Assembly: GCF_030908545.1 (NCBI RefSeq)
Contig: NZ_CP133083.1
Span: 434,001-498,000 of the forward strand
Origin: Nitrosomonas sp. sh817
GTDB lineage: Bacteria > Pseudomonadota > Gammaproteobacteria > Burkholderiales > Nitrosomonadaceae
Direction: 5' to 3'
Length of the DNA stretch: 64,000 bases
The position numbers and the translations under genes are program-made. The number at the start of each line of letters is the position of its first letter. The stretch's first letter is position 1. Below are positions 26,431 through 35,891 of this stretch, in pieces. The notes under the pieces were generated by a model. The model worked only from the letters and a program-made list of their open reading frames with translations, did no database searches and was not told the DNA's origin.

Positions 26431-27210
26431 ATGAAGTTAGGTTCTAAAACGGGTTGGGCTACAAAATTAGGCAGTGCAGTTCTGGTTTCATTATTTGCAT
26501 TGCCGGCGCAGGCACAATTGATGCTTGCGCACGAAGGACATCATGATGCGGGTGGTTGTACGATTAATACCGGGGAGTTTCCGGTGACGTTCAGCGCCTA
26601 TGAAGTTCCGGAAGGCAATATTCCGCCGATGCACTCTTATTGCGAGAACTTACCCAGCCCCGGTAAAGTGAATTTGACGATTGAATTGCCGCGTGATCAG
26701 CGTGCGCGTGATACGCCTCTGGCTGTCCGGGTCGTTCTGGAAGGGCACGGAGGAGGGCATGGCGGACATGGTGGCAAGCATGGCGCTGCTGAGCAGAAAG
26801 CGCCTGAAAAAGAAATGGATCATTCGGATCATGAAGGTATGGATCATTCCGATCATGAAGGCATGGATCACGGTACGCATGTGGGTGACAAACATGCGGA
26901 TCCAACGCATGGCGCCATGGAACATGACAATTATTACTTGCCACCGATGATTCATAAATCCGGAATTATTGTGATTGCCACCAATCTGACCGAACGCGGC
27001 AGATATAATATCCTGCTGGAAAGAGACGATGGTGCTGGCAACATGAAAACCGTTGTGAGTATCCCGCTGAATGTCGGTAAAGGTGGCGGTCACGGCAGTC
27101 ATGGCGGCGGCTTGGGTGTGATGGAAATTGCACTGTTGCTGCTGGTTGTCGGTGGTGGTGCAGGCTATTACTTTTACAGCCGCAAGAAAGCATCAGGAAC
27201 TGCGGCTTAA
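26431..27210 (+). CDS. His-rich periplasmic protein with C-terminal membrane anchor, function unknown
   Basis: I do not recognise a named family. The 259-aa protein has a signal peptide (cleavage near AQA-Q, about residue 29). A beta-rich segment follows at about 45-105, with Cys43 and Cys71. A His-rich stretch at 105-165 has 13 histidines, including two exact MDHSDHEG repeats (129-136, 137-144) and a variant (145-152). A second beta segment lies at about 170-215. A Gly/His hinge leads to one membrane helix (about 231-248) followed by RKK, so the bulk should be outside the cytoplasm. GGAG precedes ATG 26431. The His/Met/Asp pattern suggests binding of copper or another metal, which is inference. 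It lies 388 bp upstream of haoA on the same strand. Confidence 0.7.
   Translation: MKLGSKTGWATKLGSAVLVSLFALPAQAQLMLAHEGHHDAGGCTINTGEFPVTFSAYEVPEGNIPPMHSYCENLPSPGKVNLTIELPRDQRARDTPLAVRVVLEGHGGGHGGHGGKHGAAEQKAPEKEMDHSDHEGMDHSDHEGMDHGTHVGDKHADPTHGAMEHDNYYLPPMIHKSGIIVIATNLTERGRYNILLERDDGAGNMKTVVSIPLNVGKGGGHGSHGGGLGVMEIALLLLVVGGGAGYYFYSRKKASGTAA
26815..26886 (+). repeat. 24-bp tandem repeat coding MDHSDHEG
   Basis: Two near-identical 24-bp units (26815-26838 and 26839-26862, differing at two third-codon positions) and a diverged third unit (26863-26886) lie inside the His-rich gene. The repeat number may vary between strains. Confidence 0.75.
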
Positions 27211-27598
27211 AAAAATCTGAAAAGACGAAATCAGGTAAAAATGTTGGTTACGAATGGTAAATGAGCATTTAAACCTGATTTCAGCGCGGTACGATCGGAC
27301 GATTTTTAGCGCTCTTCAAAGTCGCTTTTTGTAGGTTACATTTTCAGTATTTTTGAGTGCAAATGCGATTCTTTCTCATGCTGAATGTAATCTTTTGAGT
27401 CAAATGGAAAGATTTATAAATTGATCTTTCTGCTTGCTATTTATGCATTCCAAAAATCTTGACAGTAGGTGGATGACTCAGTAGTCTAGGGGGCGAGTCC
27501 TGAGCGGGTTTAAGGATTAGGAAGACCGGAGTAGTTAATAACAAGAAGAAGATGGGAAGGAAAGGAAAAAGAAAGATGGAAAACCAAAGGAGAGAGAG
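27211..27598. other. hao upstream region with hairpins
   Basis: This 388-bp stretch has no gene. GAAATCAGGT (27227-27236) and ACCTGATTTC (27273-27282) form a perfect 10-bp inverted repeat, with an inner AAATG (27239-27243)/CATTT (27266-27270) pair. It may end the His-rich gene's transcript, although no T-run follows. A second, imperfect dyad pairs TTACATT..CAG near 27336-27347 with CTGAATGTAA (27381-27390). The promoter of haoA lies at 27459-27487, and GGAGAGAGAG precedes the haoA ATG. Confidence 0.5.
27459..27487 (+). promoter_or_regulatory. Sigma-70-type promoter of haoA
   Basis: A perfect -35 box TTGACA (27459-27464) is followed by a 17-bp spacer and TAGTCT (27482-27487) as a partial -10 box. 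It would give an mRNA with a purine-rich leader of roughly 105 nt before the haoA start. This is the only consensus-like promoter I see in the region. Confidence 0.65.
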
Positions 27599-29314
27599 AT
27601 GAATGCCAAGAGCTGGCTGAAGAAAGGGGCGCTGATGTTAGGGCTCGTGATAGCAGGGGGATTGCAAGCGGGGAACATACCGAGTGTGCCGAACGAGCTG
27701 TACGAAGCGCTGAAGCTGGATCGGGAGAAAGTATCGCCGAAGGAATTATATGAAGCGGTAGTGAAGCGTTACAAGGATCCTGAACAAGGAGCCGGGCGCG
27801 GCACACTGGCGCAATACTGGGAACCGATACCGTACGGGATTTATTTAGACCCGGCGACATTTTACAAATCGCCGACCACAAACAAAGAAATAGCGAGCCG
27901 TAAGGAATGCGTGGAATGCCATACGGACGAATCACCGGTCTGGGTACAAGCATGGAAACGCAGCACCCATGCGAACTTGGACAAGGTGCGTAACTTAAAA
28001 CCGAGCGATCCGACTTTTTACAAGAAAGCCAAACTGGAAGAAGTAGAAAAGAACCTTCGCTCGATGGGCAAACTGGCGGAAGGTGAGAACCTGAAAGAAG
28101 TCGGCTGTATCGACTGCCACGTAGAACCGAACGCGAAGAAAAAAGCGGATCACACCAAAGACATCATCATGCCGACAGCGGATGTGTGCGGCACCTGTCA
28201 CTTGGCGGAATTTGTCGAACGTGAATCGGAAAGAGACACGATGATCTGGCCGCATGACCAATGGCCGGATGGACGTCCATCGCACGCGCTGGACTACAAA
28301 GCCAACGTAGAGACCACGGTATGGGCGGCGATGCCACAACGAGAAGTAGCGGAAGGCTGCTCGATGTGCCACACCAACCAAAACAAATGTGACTCCTGCC
28401 ACACCCGCCACGAATTCTCGGCAGCGGAATCGCGCAAACCGGAAGCCTGTGCTACCTGTCATAGCGGTGTAGACCACAACAACTGGGAGGCGTACTCGAT
28501 GTCCAAGCACGGCAAGATGGTATCGATGCTGGGCGACAAATGGAACTGGGAAGCACCGCTGAAAGACGCCTATGCAGTAGGTGGACAAAACGCACCGACC
28601 TGTGCGGGCTGCCACATGGAATACGAAGGCGAATACAGCCATAACATGGTAAGAAAGATCCGCTGGGCAAACTATCCGTTTGTACCGGGCATAGCGGAAA
28701 ACATCAGAAGCGAATGGTCGGAAGCGCGATTGGACTCATGGGTAGTCACGTGTACCCAATGCCACTCCGAACGTTTTGCACGCTCTTACCTGGAACTGAT
28801 GGACAAAGGCACCCTGGAAGGGCTGGCGAAATACCAGGAAGCCAACGCAATCGTACATCAACTGTATAAAGAAGGCCTGTTGACAGGACAAAAAACCAAC
28901 CGTCCTGCACCACCGGCACCGGAAAAAGAAGGTTACGCCTACTTTGCGCAACTGTTCTGGTCGAAAGGCAACAGCCCAGCGGCGATCGAGCTGAAAGTAC
29001 TGGAAATGCACGAAAACGACCTGGCCAAGATGCACGTAGGATTGGCGCACGTCAACCCAGGTGGATGGACTTACACCGAAGGTTGGGGACCGATCAACCG
29101 CGCGTATGTTGAAATTCAAGACGAAAACACCCGCATCCGTGAAATGGTTGCACTGCAAGAACGTGTTAAAAATCTTGAAAACAAGAAAACCAGCTTACTC
29201 GACTTAGACGGCACAGCAGAGAAAATCTCTCTGGGCGGTTTAGGTGGTGGCATGCTACTGGCCGGAACACTGGCACTGGCAGGCTGGCGCAGACGTAAGC
29301 AAAGCGAAGCTTGA
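27599..29314 (+). CDS. haoA: Hydroxylamine oxidoreductase (octahaem)
   Basis: The 571-aa periplasmic enzyme oxidises hydroxylamine, the product of ammonia monooxygenase, and delivers electrons to cytochrome c554. Eight CxxCH motifs start at residues 104, 170, 197, 254, 264, 284, 335 and 385. CSMCH at 254-258 is the P460 catalytic haem. Tyr492 in GGWTYTEGW matches the cross-linking Tyr467 of the mature N. europaea enzyme; the same offset of 25 places Cys254 on its Cys229. A signal peptide covers about residues 1-25, and a hydrophobic C-terminal helix (about 543-562) precedes RRRK. Its stop overlaps the next start. Nitrosomonas usually carries several near-identical hao copies, so this locus may have duplicates elsewhere. 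Confidence 0.98.
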   Translation: MNAKSWLKKGALMLGLVIAGGLQAGNIPSVPNELYEALKLDREKVSPKELYEAVVKRYKDPEQGAGRGTLAQYWEPIPYGIYLDPATFYKSPTTNKEIASRKECVECHTDESPVWVQAWKRSTHANLDKVRNLKPSDPTFYKKAKLEEVEKNLRSMGKLAEGENLKEVGCIDCHVEPNAKKKADHTKDIIMPTADVCGTCHLAEFVERESERDTMIWPHDQWPDGRPSHALDYKANVETTVWAAMPQREVAEGCSMCHTNQNKCDSCHTRHEFSAAESRKPEACATCHSGVDHNNWEAYSMSKHGKMVSMLGDKWNWEAPLKDAYAVGGQNAPTCAGCHMEYEGEYSHNMVRKIRWANYPFVPGIAENIRSEWSEARLDSWVVTCTQCHSERFARSYLELMDKGTLEGLAKYQEANAIVHQLYKEGLLTGQKTNRPAPPAPEKEGYAYFAQLFWSKGNSPAAIELKVLEMHENDLAKMHVGLAHVNPGGWTYTEGWGPINRAYVEIQDENTRIREMVALQERVKNLENKKTSLLDLDGTAEKISLGGLGGGMLLAGTLALAGWRRRKQSEA

Positions 29315-30342
29315 TAGGCGCTGACACGACAGATCGCACTACCAAAGTAGTGCGATCGGGAGACAAGCTGCTCCCGTCATTAGGGATACTCCTGGTGACG
29401 GGAGGTTTGCTTTTGTTAGGCTGGTTTGCCTATCTTTGGTTTAAACCGATACCGGCGCCTTATCAATACCAACTGATAGCGGAAGGCGATGTGCAAAAAT
29501 TCGGCAAAATGGGGCTGGAAGACTGGCCTGAGCTGAAGCTAAGCGAATACAAAGTCAAAGCGGAAGGAATCGACAAACCGATCGCGGAATTTATCGTCGC
29601 CCAACAAAACGCTGAGCCCCCGGTATTGATTTACTGGAAGAACAGCACCAACGAAGTACTCTATAACTTCGACCGCAAGCCATCGGAACTGACGGTACTG
29701 GCAACCGCAATCAGCAAATACGCACCGAAAGACGCATTGATACTCAGCTGGTGGGACACCTCACGGCAAATCAAACTACTCACCGGACGCGACACCTTTT
29801 TTACCAGCCACCTGAACGAACCGCTCATGATACCGGTACCCTGGCTGGAACAAAGTGAAGCGATAAGGGCGTATGAAAAACAATTCTGGGAAAGCAAACC
29901 CGACGCCAAAGAACTGGAACGCTTCAAACAATTCAGCGGGGCACTAGCGGCGCCAGCGGAAGAAGGCATCAAACAACTGCGGCAACTGATAGGATCCGAC
30001 CGGGAAACCTACCTGATCGTACACGTAACCGACTTATACAAACTGGGACTCATGTACCCGGAAGAAATTGGCGTCGCCTATCAAAACTTCCCGATGACAG
30101 GCAACATGCACGGCCTCATCAACCAAATGAAAGTACAGGTGAAGGAAAACAACTTTGACACCTACACCCTGCAATCGTTGTCGGACAATGAAATCCGGGT
30201 ATTCTTCCTAAGCGACGAAAAGAGCAGCCAAACATTGCTGGCCAGAATGTTGCCGTTTGTAGACAAACCAGCACCGACAGAACTGGAACTGGCGCAGCTG
30301 ATCTATCAACAAGGCGGCTACTGGGTATACAAACTGCCGTAG
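29311..30342 (+). CDS. haoB: HaoB, membrane protein of the hydroxylamine-oxidation cluster
   Basis: The 343-aa protein of unknown biochemical role is always found behind haoA in ammonia-oxidising bacteria. A single membrane helix lies at about residues 22-45 ([20 protein letters not shown]) and the rest should be periplasmic. No haem motif is present. I take the TTG at 29311, which overlaps the haoA stop as TTGA and suggests translational coupling. GTG codons near 29350 are alternative starts, and neither has a strong ribosome binding site. It may help maturation or anchoring of HAO, which is inference. Confidence 0.88.
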   Translation: MIGADTTDRTTKVVRSGDKLLPSLGILLVTGGLLLLGWFAYLWFKPIPAPYQYQLIAEGDVQKFGKMGLEDWPELKLSEYKVKAEGIDKPIAEFIVAQQNAEPPVLIYWKNSTNEVLYNFDRKPSELTVLATAISKYAPKDALILSWWDTSRQIKLLTGRDTFFTSHLNEPLMIPVPWLEQSEAIRAYEKQFWESKPDAKELERFKQFSGALAAPAEEGIKQLRQLIGSDRETYLIVHVTDLYKLGLMYPEEIGVAYQNFPMTGNMHGLINQMKVQVKENNFDTYTLQSLSDNEIRVFFLSDEKSSQTLLARMLPFVDKPAPTELELAQLIYQQGGYWVYKLP

Positions 30343-30431
30343 AGAACAGCAAGGACTCAGGGAACACAAAAGAACGCAAAGAAAGTACAACACCGGCACA
30401 ACAAAAAAGGCGCAAAGCGGCCACATAGTCA

Positions 30432-30459
30432 TTTACACAAACGGACGATAGCGTACAAT
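30432..30459 (+). promoter_or_regulatory. Candidate promoter of cycA
   Basis: TTTACA (30432-30437), a 16-bp spacer and TACAAT (30454-30459) resemble sigma-70 boxes in the 168-bp gap between haoB and cycA. A separate promoter would allow c554 to be made in excess of HAO. It is followed by a strong ribosome binding site AAAGGAGG before the cycA ATG. Confidence 0.55.
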
Positions 30460-30510
30460 ACGAAGCCATCGGAATTGGATTAAAAAAGCATAAAGCATAA
30501 AGGAGGAAGG

Positions 30511-31224
30511 ATGAAACACCCGATCGCATACATACTATCAATATTGGCAGCGGCATTATTTTCCAGTGCGGCACTGGCGGATTTTGAAGGACGCACCAAA
30601 TGCAGCTCCTGCCACAAATCGCAAGCGAAATCCTGGAAAGACACCGCGCATGCCAAGGCGATGGAATCATTAAAGCCTGGCGCCCGCAAAGAAGCCAAGA
30701 TCAAAGCGAAGCTGGATCCGGACAAAGACTACACGCAAGATAAAGACTGCGTAGGCTGTCACGTTGACGGCTGGGGTAAGAAAGGCGGCTACACCATTGA
30801 AACAGCGAAAAAGCCACTCGCGGCGGTTGGCTGTGAATCCTGTCATGGCGGCGGCAAGAACTACCGAGGAGATCACCGCAAAGCAGGTCAAGCATTTGAA
30901 AGCAAAGGCACCACCACACAGCGTAAAGTGGTTGCAGACAAAGGACAAGACTTTCATTTTGAAGAAGCCTGTGCAGCCTGTCACTTAAACTACGAAGGTT
31001 CACCGTGGAAAGGCGCGAAAGCACCGTACACACCGTTCACACCGGAAGTAGACGCGAAATACAAGTTTGACTTTGACAAGATGGTCAAAGACGTCAAAGC
31101 GATGCACGAACACTACAAACTGGACGGCACTTTCGTAGGCGAACCGAAATTCAAGTATCACGATGAATTCCAAGCAAGCGCTAAGGAAAAAACAGCGGAC
31201 AAAAAAGGTAAAGGGAAAGAGTAA
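30511..31224 (+). CDS. cycA: Tetrahaem cytochrome c554
   Basis: The 237-aa periplasmic electron carrier accepts electrons from HAO. A signal peptide (about 1-23, ending LADFEG) is followed by four CxxCH motifs at residues 31-35, 80-84, 108-112 and 154-158. This number and spacing agree with N. europaea c554. GGAGG lies just upstream of the start. The stop codon overlaps the start of cycB in TAATG, so the electron carrier and its quinone reductase are coupled. Confidence 0.97.
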   Translation: MKHPIAYILSILAAALFSSAALADFEGRTKCSSCHKSQAKSWKDTAHAKAMESLKPGARKEAKIKAKLDPDKDYTQDKDCVGCHVDGWGKKGGYTIETAKKPLAAVGCESCHGGGKNYRGDHRKAGQAFESKGTTTQRKVVADKGQDFHFEEACAACHLNYEGSPWKGAKAPYTPFTPEVDAKYKFDFDKMVKDVKAMHEHYKLDGTFVGEPKFKYHDEFQASAKEKTADKKGKGKE

Positions 31225-31913
31225 TGACAGGGATACAAAAAGGAGCGATAGGCACGCTACTGACAGGCGGGTTACTCGGGATATTGCTGGTAGCGGTAGT
31301 ATTTGGTGGAGAAGCGGCACTCTCAACCGAAGAATTCTGCACCAGTTGTCACTCGATGACCTACACGCAAACGGAACTGAAGCAATCGACGCATTATGGC
31401 GCGTTGGGCGTCAATCCTGGCTGCAAGGACTGTCATATACCGCAAGGATTCAAGAACTTTCACTTAGCGCTGTATACCCATGCGGTGGATGGTGCGCGGG
31501 AACTGTACTTAGAACTGATCAATGACTACTCGACGCTGGAGAAGTTTAACGAGCGGCGATTGATCATGGCGCATGATGCGCGGATGAATCTGAAGAAATG
31601 GGACAGTGTGACGTGCAGAGACTGTCATAAAGACCCGAATCCACCGGGAGCGGATGCACAGGAAGCGCACAAGAAGTTAAAGACGGAAGGTGCGACGTGC
31701 ATAGACTGTCATCAGAATTTAGTACATGAAGAAGCGCCGATGACGGACTTGAATGCGAGTTTGGCAGCTGGCAAGATGGTGCTGAAGAAAGATGAAGACA
31801 GTGATGAAGATGGGGACGAGGAAGACGAAGAGGATGAAGACGAGGGGGAATCTGGCGCAAATGAAGCCGGAGAATCCCAAAGTGATGAAGATGACGAGGA
31901 TGACGAGGAGTAA
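31224..31913 (+). CDS. cycB: Tetrahaem cytochrome cM552, NapC/NirT family quinone reductase
   Basis: The 229-aa membrane-anchored cytochrome (also called cycX) passes electrons from c554 to the quinone pool. An N-terminal helix (about residues 9-29) anchors a periplasmic domain with four CxxCH motifs at 39-43, 67-71, 131-135 and 159-163. Body and order match the NapC/NrfH/NirT family. The last 40 residues are strikingly acidic: 28 are Asp or Glu. Basic cytochromes or HAO may dock there, which is inference. A strong terminator follows at 31961. Confidence 0.95.
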   Translation: MTGIQKGAIGTLLTGGLLGILLVAVVFGGEAALSTEEFCTSCHSMTYTQTELKQSTHYGALGVNPGCKDCHIPQGFKNFHLALYTHAVDGARELYLELINDYSTLEKFNERRLIMAHDARMNLKKWDSVTCRDCHKDPNPPGADAQEAHKKLKTEGATCIDCHQNLVHEEAPMTDLNASLAAGKMVLKKDEDSDEDGDEEDEEDEDEGESGANEAGESQSDEDDEDDEE

Positions 31914-31960
31914 GTGGCAGTTATTCTTCTGAAACAGGTTTTGGTTCATTAGTAAAAGAG

Positions 31961-31997
31961 AAAAATTCTGGAGATTGCGTAATCTCCAGAATTTTTT
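31961..31997 (+). terminator. Rho-independent terminator after the hao cluster
   Basis: A perfect 16-bp stem (31961-31976 with 31981-31996) closes a GCGT loop. The 3' arm ends in a run of six T. It closes the haoA-haoB-cycA-cycB cluster and is the clearest terminator in the window. Confidence 0.92.
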
Positions 31998-32054
31998 ATA
32001 TAGTGTGAAAGAATAGTCAAAAAATTTAAGTTTTTATTATTTAATTGATTCTCA

Positions 32055-32080
32055 AGTGTTTGATGAGTCGATCAAACACT
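32055..32080. repeat. Perfect 10-bp hairpin upstream of pstC
   Basis: AGTGTTTGAT (32055-32064) and ATCAAACACT (32071-32080) flank a GAGTCG loop. No T-run follows. It lies 90 bp before pstC; a TATAAT box sits at 32138-32143 but I see no matching -35 box and no convincing Pho box. It may be a second transcript end or an operator. Confidence 0.4.
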
Positions 32081-32169
32081 CATTCATAAATAAGTAATAA
32101 GCCAAGAAAGCTGCTAATTCTTTGGCATCTCTCTTACTATAATGCTGTAATTCGTAGAAGGGTCCCGCT

Positions 32170-33108
32170 GTGGCAGATAAGTCACACAATAAAAAAATAA
32201 TTTTGGATGCTGGTAAACTTGGTTATAGCTTTCGCCGGCGAATTCATGAAAGATTTATAGAATCTTTTCTTTTCTTGTCAGCAGCTTTATCGATAGTAAT
32301 CATGCTTGCAATTATCATGATGCTGCTGAAAGAGTCCATAATTTTTTTTCAACACGTGTCGATCTGGGATTTTCTGACCGATACGCAATGGACGCCGCTA
32401 TTTGCTGATGCGCACTATGGGATTTTACCTTTGGTGTCAGGCACAGTGGTTAGTTCATTAATCGCTTTGTTGGTTGCGCTTCCGATGGGAACAATCATTG
32501 CAATCTATCTATCCGAGTTCGCGCCATTTACCATTCGCGAAATGGCTAAACCATTTCTTGAACTGCTTGGCGGAGTACCGACGGTAGTTTACGGATACTT
32601 TGCTCTATTGTTTGTAACCCCTTTGCTGCAAAAAATTTTTCCTGAATTACCCGGGTTCAATTTATTGTCTGCCGGGCTAGTCATGGGGATTATGATTATT
32701 CCTTATGTCAGCTCAATGACCGAAGATGCAATGCGGGCAGTACCAATGAATTTGCGTGAAGGGTCTTATGCGATGGGGGCGACAAGATTCCAGACTGCTA
32801 TTCGAGTTGTTATGCCAGCAGCATTTTCCGGGATTGCCGCAGCTTATATACTAGGAATTTCACGAGCCGTGGGAGAAACGATGGTGGTAGCAATTGCTGC
32901 GGGCATGCAACCCAATTTGACATGGAATCCCATGGAACCTGCAGCGACGATCACTGCATATATTGTGCAAGTGAGCTTGGGGGATTTGCCGCATGGCAGT
33001 ATCGGCTATCAAACGATCTTTGCTGCAGGATTGACACTGCTGATAATTACACTGGTGTTTAATATCATCGGCCACGTGCTACGCAAGAAATTTCGTGAGA
33101 TATATTGA
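32170..33108 (+). CDS. pstC: Phosphate ABC transporter permease PstC
   Basis: The 312-aa inner-membrane permease starts at GTG 32170. It has six helices and the binding-protein-dependent permease signature EGSYAMGATRFQTAIRVVMPAAFSGIAAAYILGISRAVGET, the EAA loop that contacts PstB. TVVYGYFALLFVTPLLQ is typical of PstC. It forms the channel with PstA. The usual first gene, pstS (phosphate-binding protein), is not upstream; the cytochrome cluster is. Confidence 0.92.
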   Translation: MADKSHNKKIILDAGKLGYSFRRRIHERFIESFLFLSAALSIVIMLAIIMMLLKESIIFFQHVSIWDFLTDTQWTPLFADAHYGILPLVSGTVVSSLIALLVALPMGTIIAIYLSEFAPFTIREMAKPFLELLGGVPTVVYGYFALLFVTPLLQKIFPELPGFNLLSAGLVMGIMIIPYVSSMTEDAMRAVPMNLREGSYAMGATRFQTAIRVVMPAAFSGIAAAYILGISRAVGETMVVAIAAGMQPNLTWNPMEPAATITAYIVQVSLGDLPHGSIGYQTIFAAGLTLLIITLVFNIIGHVLRKKFREIY

Positions 33109-33189
33109 TCTTTAAAAACGGGTAAATTGGATGCTAATAGCTAGTCAAGAGATTCAGCTAACGAAAACACTTAGAGATAAACTGGCACA

Positions 33190-34116
33190 ATGAAAAGCGT
33201 TAATAATCTGGATGAGATCAGAAGAATAATCAATCTGCATAAGAAATGGGATTTGATTTTTTTGATTACAGGTATTGTTGCATTGATGATTGCTGTTTTG
33301 ACTTTCATGGCTTTATTTTTGCACATGCTAATTGAAGGGTTGCCGCGTTTGTCACTGGATTTCTTTACATCATTTCCTTCACGCAGACCCGAGTCTGCGG
33401 GGATTTTGTCTGCATGGGTTGGAACCACTTTGGTAATGTTGGTTACGGCCGTTGCTGCAGTACCGCTGGGGATAGGATCCGGGGTATATCTCGAAGAATA
33501 CGCCCCCAAGAACATGCTGACGGAAATAATTGAAATTAATGTGACCAATTTGGCGGGCGTTCCTTCGATCATCTATGGGTTGCTTGCACTGGGTCTATTT
33601 GTTTATCAATTAGGTTTTGGACAGAGTATTTTAGCGGCAGGCTTGGCATTGGCGCTTCTAATACTTCCTGTCGTTATTGTAGCCACGCGCGAAGCGATAA
33701 GATCAATTCCAGTATCTATCAGAGAAGGCGCGTATGCGCTTGGTGCCACAAAATGGCAGACCGTATCGGATCATTTGCTTCCCTATTCATCCGCCGGGAT
33801 CCTGACAGGAATTATTATCGGTTTGGCTCGAGCCATCGGGGAAACTGCTCCTATTATAACGATCGGTGCTTTAACATTTATCGCATTCCTGCCACCATCC
33901 CCGATTAAGAATGATTTTCCATACTTATCTTTTGAATGGTTGACAGCACCTTTTACGGTTATGCCAATACAGATGTTTAACTGGGTGTCCCGTCCCGAAG
34001 AAGCATTTCAATTGAATGCAGCCGCTGCGGGATTGGTCTTGGTCGCAATGACACTTGCTATGAACGGATTGGCTATCTATTTGCGGTATCGGATGCGGAA
34101 AAATATTAAGTGGTAA
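33190..34116 (+). CDS. pstA: Phosphate ABC transporter permease PstA
   Basis: The 308-aa permease has six helices and the PstA signature [18 protein letters not shown], plus the EAA loop [30 protein letters not shown]. It lies 81 bp after pstC and 7 bp before pstB. The longer first half compared with minimal PstA fits family variation. Confidence 0.92.
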   Translation: MKSVNNLDEIRRIINLHKKWDLIFLITGIVALMIAVLTFMALFLHMLIEGLPRLSLDFFTSFPSRRPESAGILSAWVGTTLVMLVTAVAAVPLGIGSGVYLEEYAPKNMLTEIIEINVTNLAGVPSIIYGLLALGLFVYQLGFGQSILAAGLALALLILPVVIVATREAIRSIPVSIREGAYALGATKWQTVSDHLLPYSSAGILTGIIIGLARAIGETAPIITIGALTFIAFLPPSPIKNDFPYLSFEWLTAPFTVMPIQMFNWVSRPEEAFQLNAAAAGLVLVAMTLAMNGLAIYLRYRMRKNIKW

Positions 34117-34123
34117 GAAAAAT

Positions 34124-34918
34124 ATGCAGAATGATTTAGACAGATCTATAGAGACAGTAAAATATAAATCCGAAGTGAAAGATCTCAGTTTTTTTTATGG
34201 TAGCTTTAATGCGCTAAAAAAGATTGATATGGTCTTGCATGATAAAAAGATTACAGCACTGATTGGACCTTCAGGGTGTGGAAAATCGACATTTCTGCGC
34301 TGTTTTAACCGAATGCATGATTTGTATCCGGGAAATCGATACGATGGGCAGATAATTCTCTATCCCGATAATGTGAACATATTGGCAGCTAGTGTAGATC
34401 CTATCGAAGTGCGCATGAGAATTAGCATGGTTTTTCAGAAACCGAATCCTTTTCCAAAATCAATCTATGAAAATGTTGCTTATGGTTTACGTGTTCGAGG
34501 CATCAAGCAGCGCGCCATTCTAGATGAAAAAATCGAAATTGCATTGCGCAATTCGGCATTATGGGATGAAGTGAAAGATCGCTTGCATGATCTTGCTTTC
34601 AATCTTTCGGGAGGGCAGCAGCAACGCTTGTGCATAGCGCGGGCATTGGCGACAGATCCTGAGATACTGTTATTTGATGAACCGACTTCGGCGCTTGATC
34701 CAATTGCGACGGCAAGTATCGAGGAATTAATTACGGATCTGAAAAATAAGGTTACTATTCTCATAGTTACTCATAATATGCAACAGGCTGCTCGAGTTTC
34801 TGACTACACGGCCTATATGTACTTGGGAGAATTAATTGAATTTAATGTAACTGATACGATTTTTATCAAACCAAAAAATAAGCAAACTGAAGATTATATT
34901 ACGGGAAGATTCGGATAG
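34124..34918 (+). CDS. pstB: Phosphate ABC transporter ATPase PstB
   Basis: The 264-aa ATPase has the Walker A motif GPSGCGKST at residues 48-56, the ABC signature LSGGQQQR at 161-168, Walker B with Asp185 and catalytic Glu186 ([12 protein letters not shown]), and the H-loop in [26 protein letters not shown] after Walker A is diagnostic of PstB. The operon ends here; phoU, often next, is missing. Confidence 0.95.
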   Translation: MQNDLDRSIETVKYKSEVKDLSFFYGSFNALKKIDMVLHDKKITALIGPSGCGKSTFLRCFNRMHDLYPGNRYDGQIILYPDNVNILAASVDPIEVRMRISMVFQKPNPFPKSIYENVAYGLRVRGIKQRAILDEKIEIALRNSALWDEVKDRLHDLAFNLSGGQQQRLCIARALATDPEILLFDEPTSALDPIATASIEELITDLKNKVTILIVTHNMQQAARVSDYTAYMYLGELIEFNVTDTIFIKPKNKQTEDYITGRFG

Positions 34919-35060
34919 ATTAAAATAGGGTGATTTGAGATAAGTTTATGAAAATAATTAAATATTTGTAGGAATAAAAACAAATAACTTTCTGAATTTC
35001 TAGATTGACAATGTATTTCTGATAAGACAAAAACAAATTAGAGTTAGGATAGAGATTTGA

Positions 35061-35089
35061 TTGACTTGGGGGGGAATCAACGGTACGAT
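35061..35089 (+). promoter_or_regulatory. Candidate promoter of tpiA-secG
   Basis: TTGACT (35061-35066), a 17-bp spacer containing seven G in a row, and TACGAT (35084-35089) resemble sigma-70 boxes 30 bp before the tpiA start. The rest of the 200-bp gap after pstB is AT-rich and shows nothing else I can name. Confidence 0.5.
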
Positions 35090-35118
35090 CGCCGATTTTA
35101 GTATTGGGGTGGCAGCAA

Positions 35119-35874
35119 ATGCGTAGGAAGTTAGTTGCTGGTAATTGGAAGATGCATGGTAGCCTGGTAACAAATAAACAGTTACTGGATGATGTTATAA
35201 AAGGACTGAACGGAGTCCGTGATGGCGATTTTGCAGTATGCGTGCCTTATCCCTATCTTCCTTCAGTTAAAAACTTATTGCAAAATACCAATATTGCGTT
35301 GGGTGCTCAGAATGTCAGTCAATATGAAAAAGGGGCTTATACAGGAGAAATATCGGCATCGATGCTAAACGATTTTGAGTGTCGGTATGTAATAGTCGGG
35401 CACTCCGAAAGGAGAGCTTTATTTGGAGAAACCAGTCATATAGTTGCAGAAAAGTATGTGACAGTTCAAAAGGCTGGTTTAATACCTATATTGTGCGTTG
35501 GAGAGACACTGGAGCAACGTGAAGCAGGAGTGACGGAAAGAATTATTGAAGAACAGTTAACAGCTGTTATAGATTCGGCCGGTATTGAATCATTGTGTAA
35601 AGCTGTGATTGCTTATGAACCGGTTTGGGCTATTGGTACCGGAAAAACAGCGGAGCCGCAGCAAGCGCAAGATGTGCATATGTTTATCAGATCGTTTATT
35701 TCTAAGCAGAATTCAAATACTGCTAAAGAGCTAATTGTTCTATATGGTGGTAGCGTCAAGGCTAATAATGCGGCTCAATTATTTGCAATGCCGGACATCG
35801 ATGGTGGCCTGATAGGTGGCGCTTCTTTGATTGCAAGTGATTTTGTAGCGATTTGTCAAGCTGTAGGGAATTAA
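35119..35874 (+). CDS. tpiA: Triosephosphate isomerase
   Basis: The 251-aa cytoplasmic enzyme interconverts dihydroxyacetone phosphate and glyceraldehyde 3-phosphate, for the Calvin cycle and gluconeogenesis in an autotroph. I choose ATG 35119 (MRRKLVAGNWKMHGS), which matches the usual start of the family; an earlier GTG at 35104 would add five atypical residues. Catalytic residues are Lys11, His95 (VGHSERR) and Glu167 (AYEPVWAIGTG). It lies 17 bp before secG, a pairing common in betaproteobacteria. Confidence 0.96.
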   Translation: MRRKLVAGNWKMHGSLVTNKQLLDDVIKGLNGVRDGDFAVCVPYPYLPSVKNLLQNTNIALGAQNVSQYEKGAYTGEISASMLNDFECRYVIVGHSERRALFGETSHIVAEKYVTVQKAGLIPILCVGETLEQREAGVTERIIEEQLTAVIDSAGIESLCKAVIAYEPVWAIGTGKTAEPQQAQDVHMFIRSFISKQNSNTAKELIVLYGGSVKANNAAQLFAMPDIDGGLIGGASLIASDFVAICQAVGN

Positions 35875-35891
35875 TTTTTTGGAGTGACAAC

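Noticed and set aside
26815..26886. CRISPR-like direct repeats
   Set aside because: The repeat units are in frame, contiguous without spacers, and encode a His-rich peptide.
27995..28642. Long open frame (215 codons) antisense to haoA
   Set aside because: It lies fully inside haoA, its translation is low in complexity with many Val/Arg/Phe, and it has no ribosome binding site. It is a by-product of haoA codon use.
30119..30670. Long antisense frame across haoB and cycA
   Set aside because: Composition (Ser/Cys/Leu-rich) is unlike a real protein. It crosses the promoter and ribosome binding site of cycA and has no start signals.
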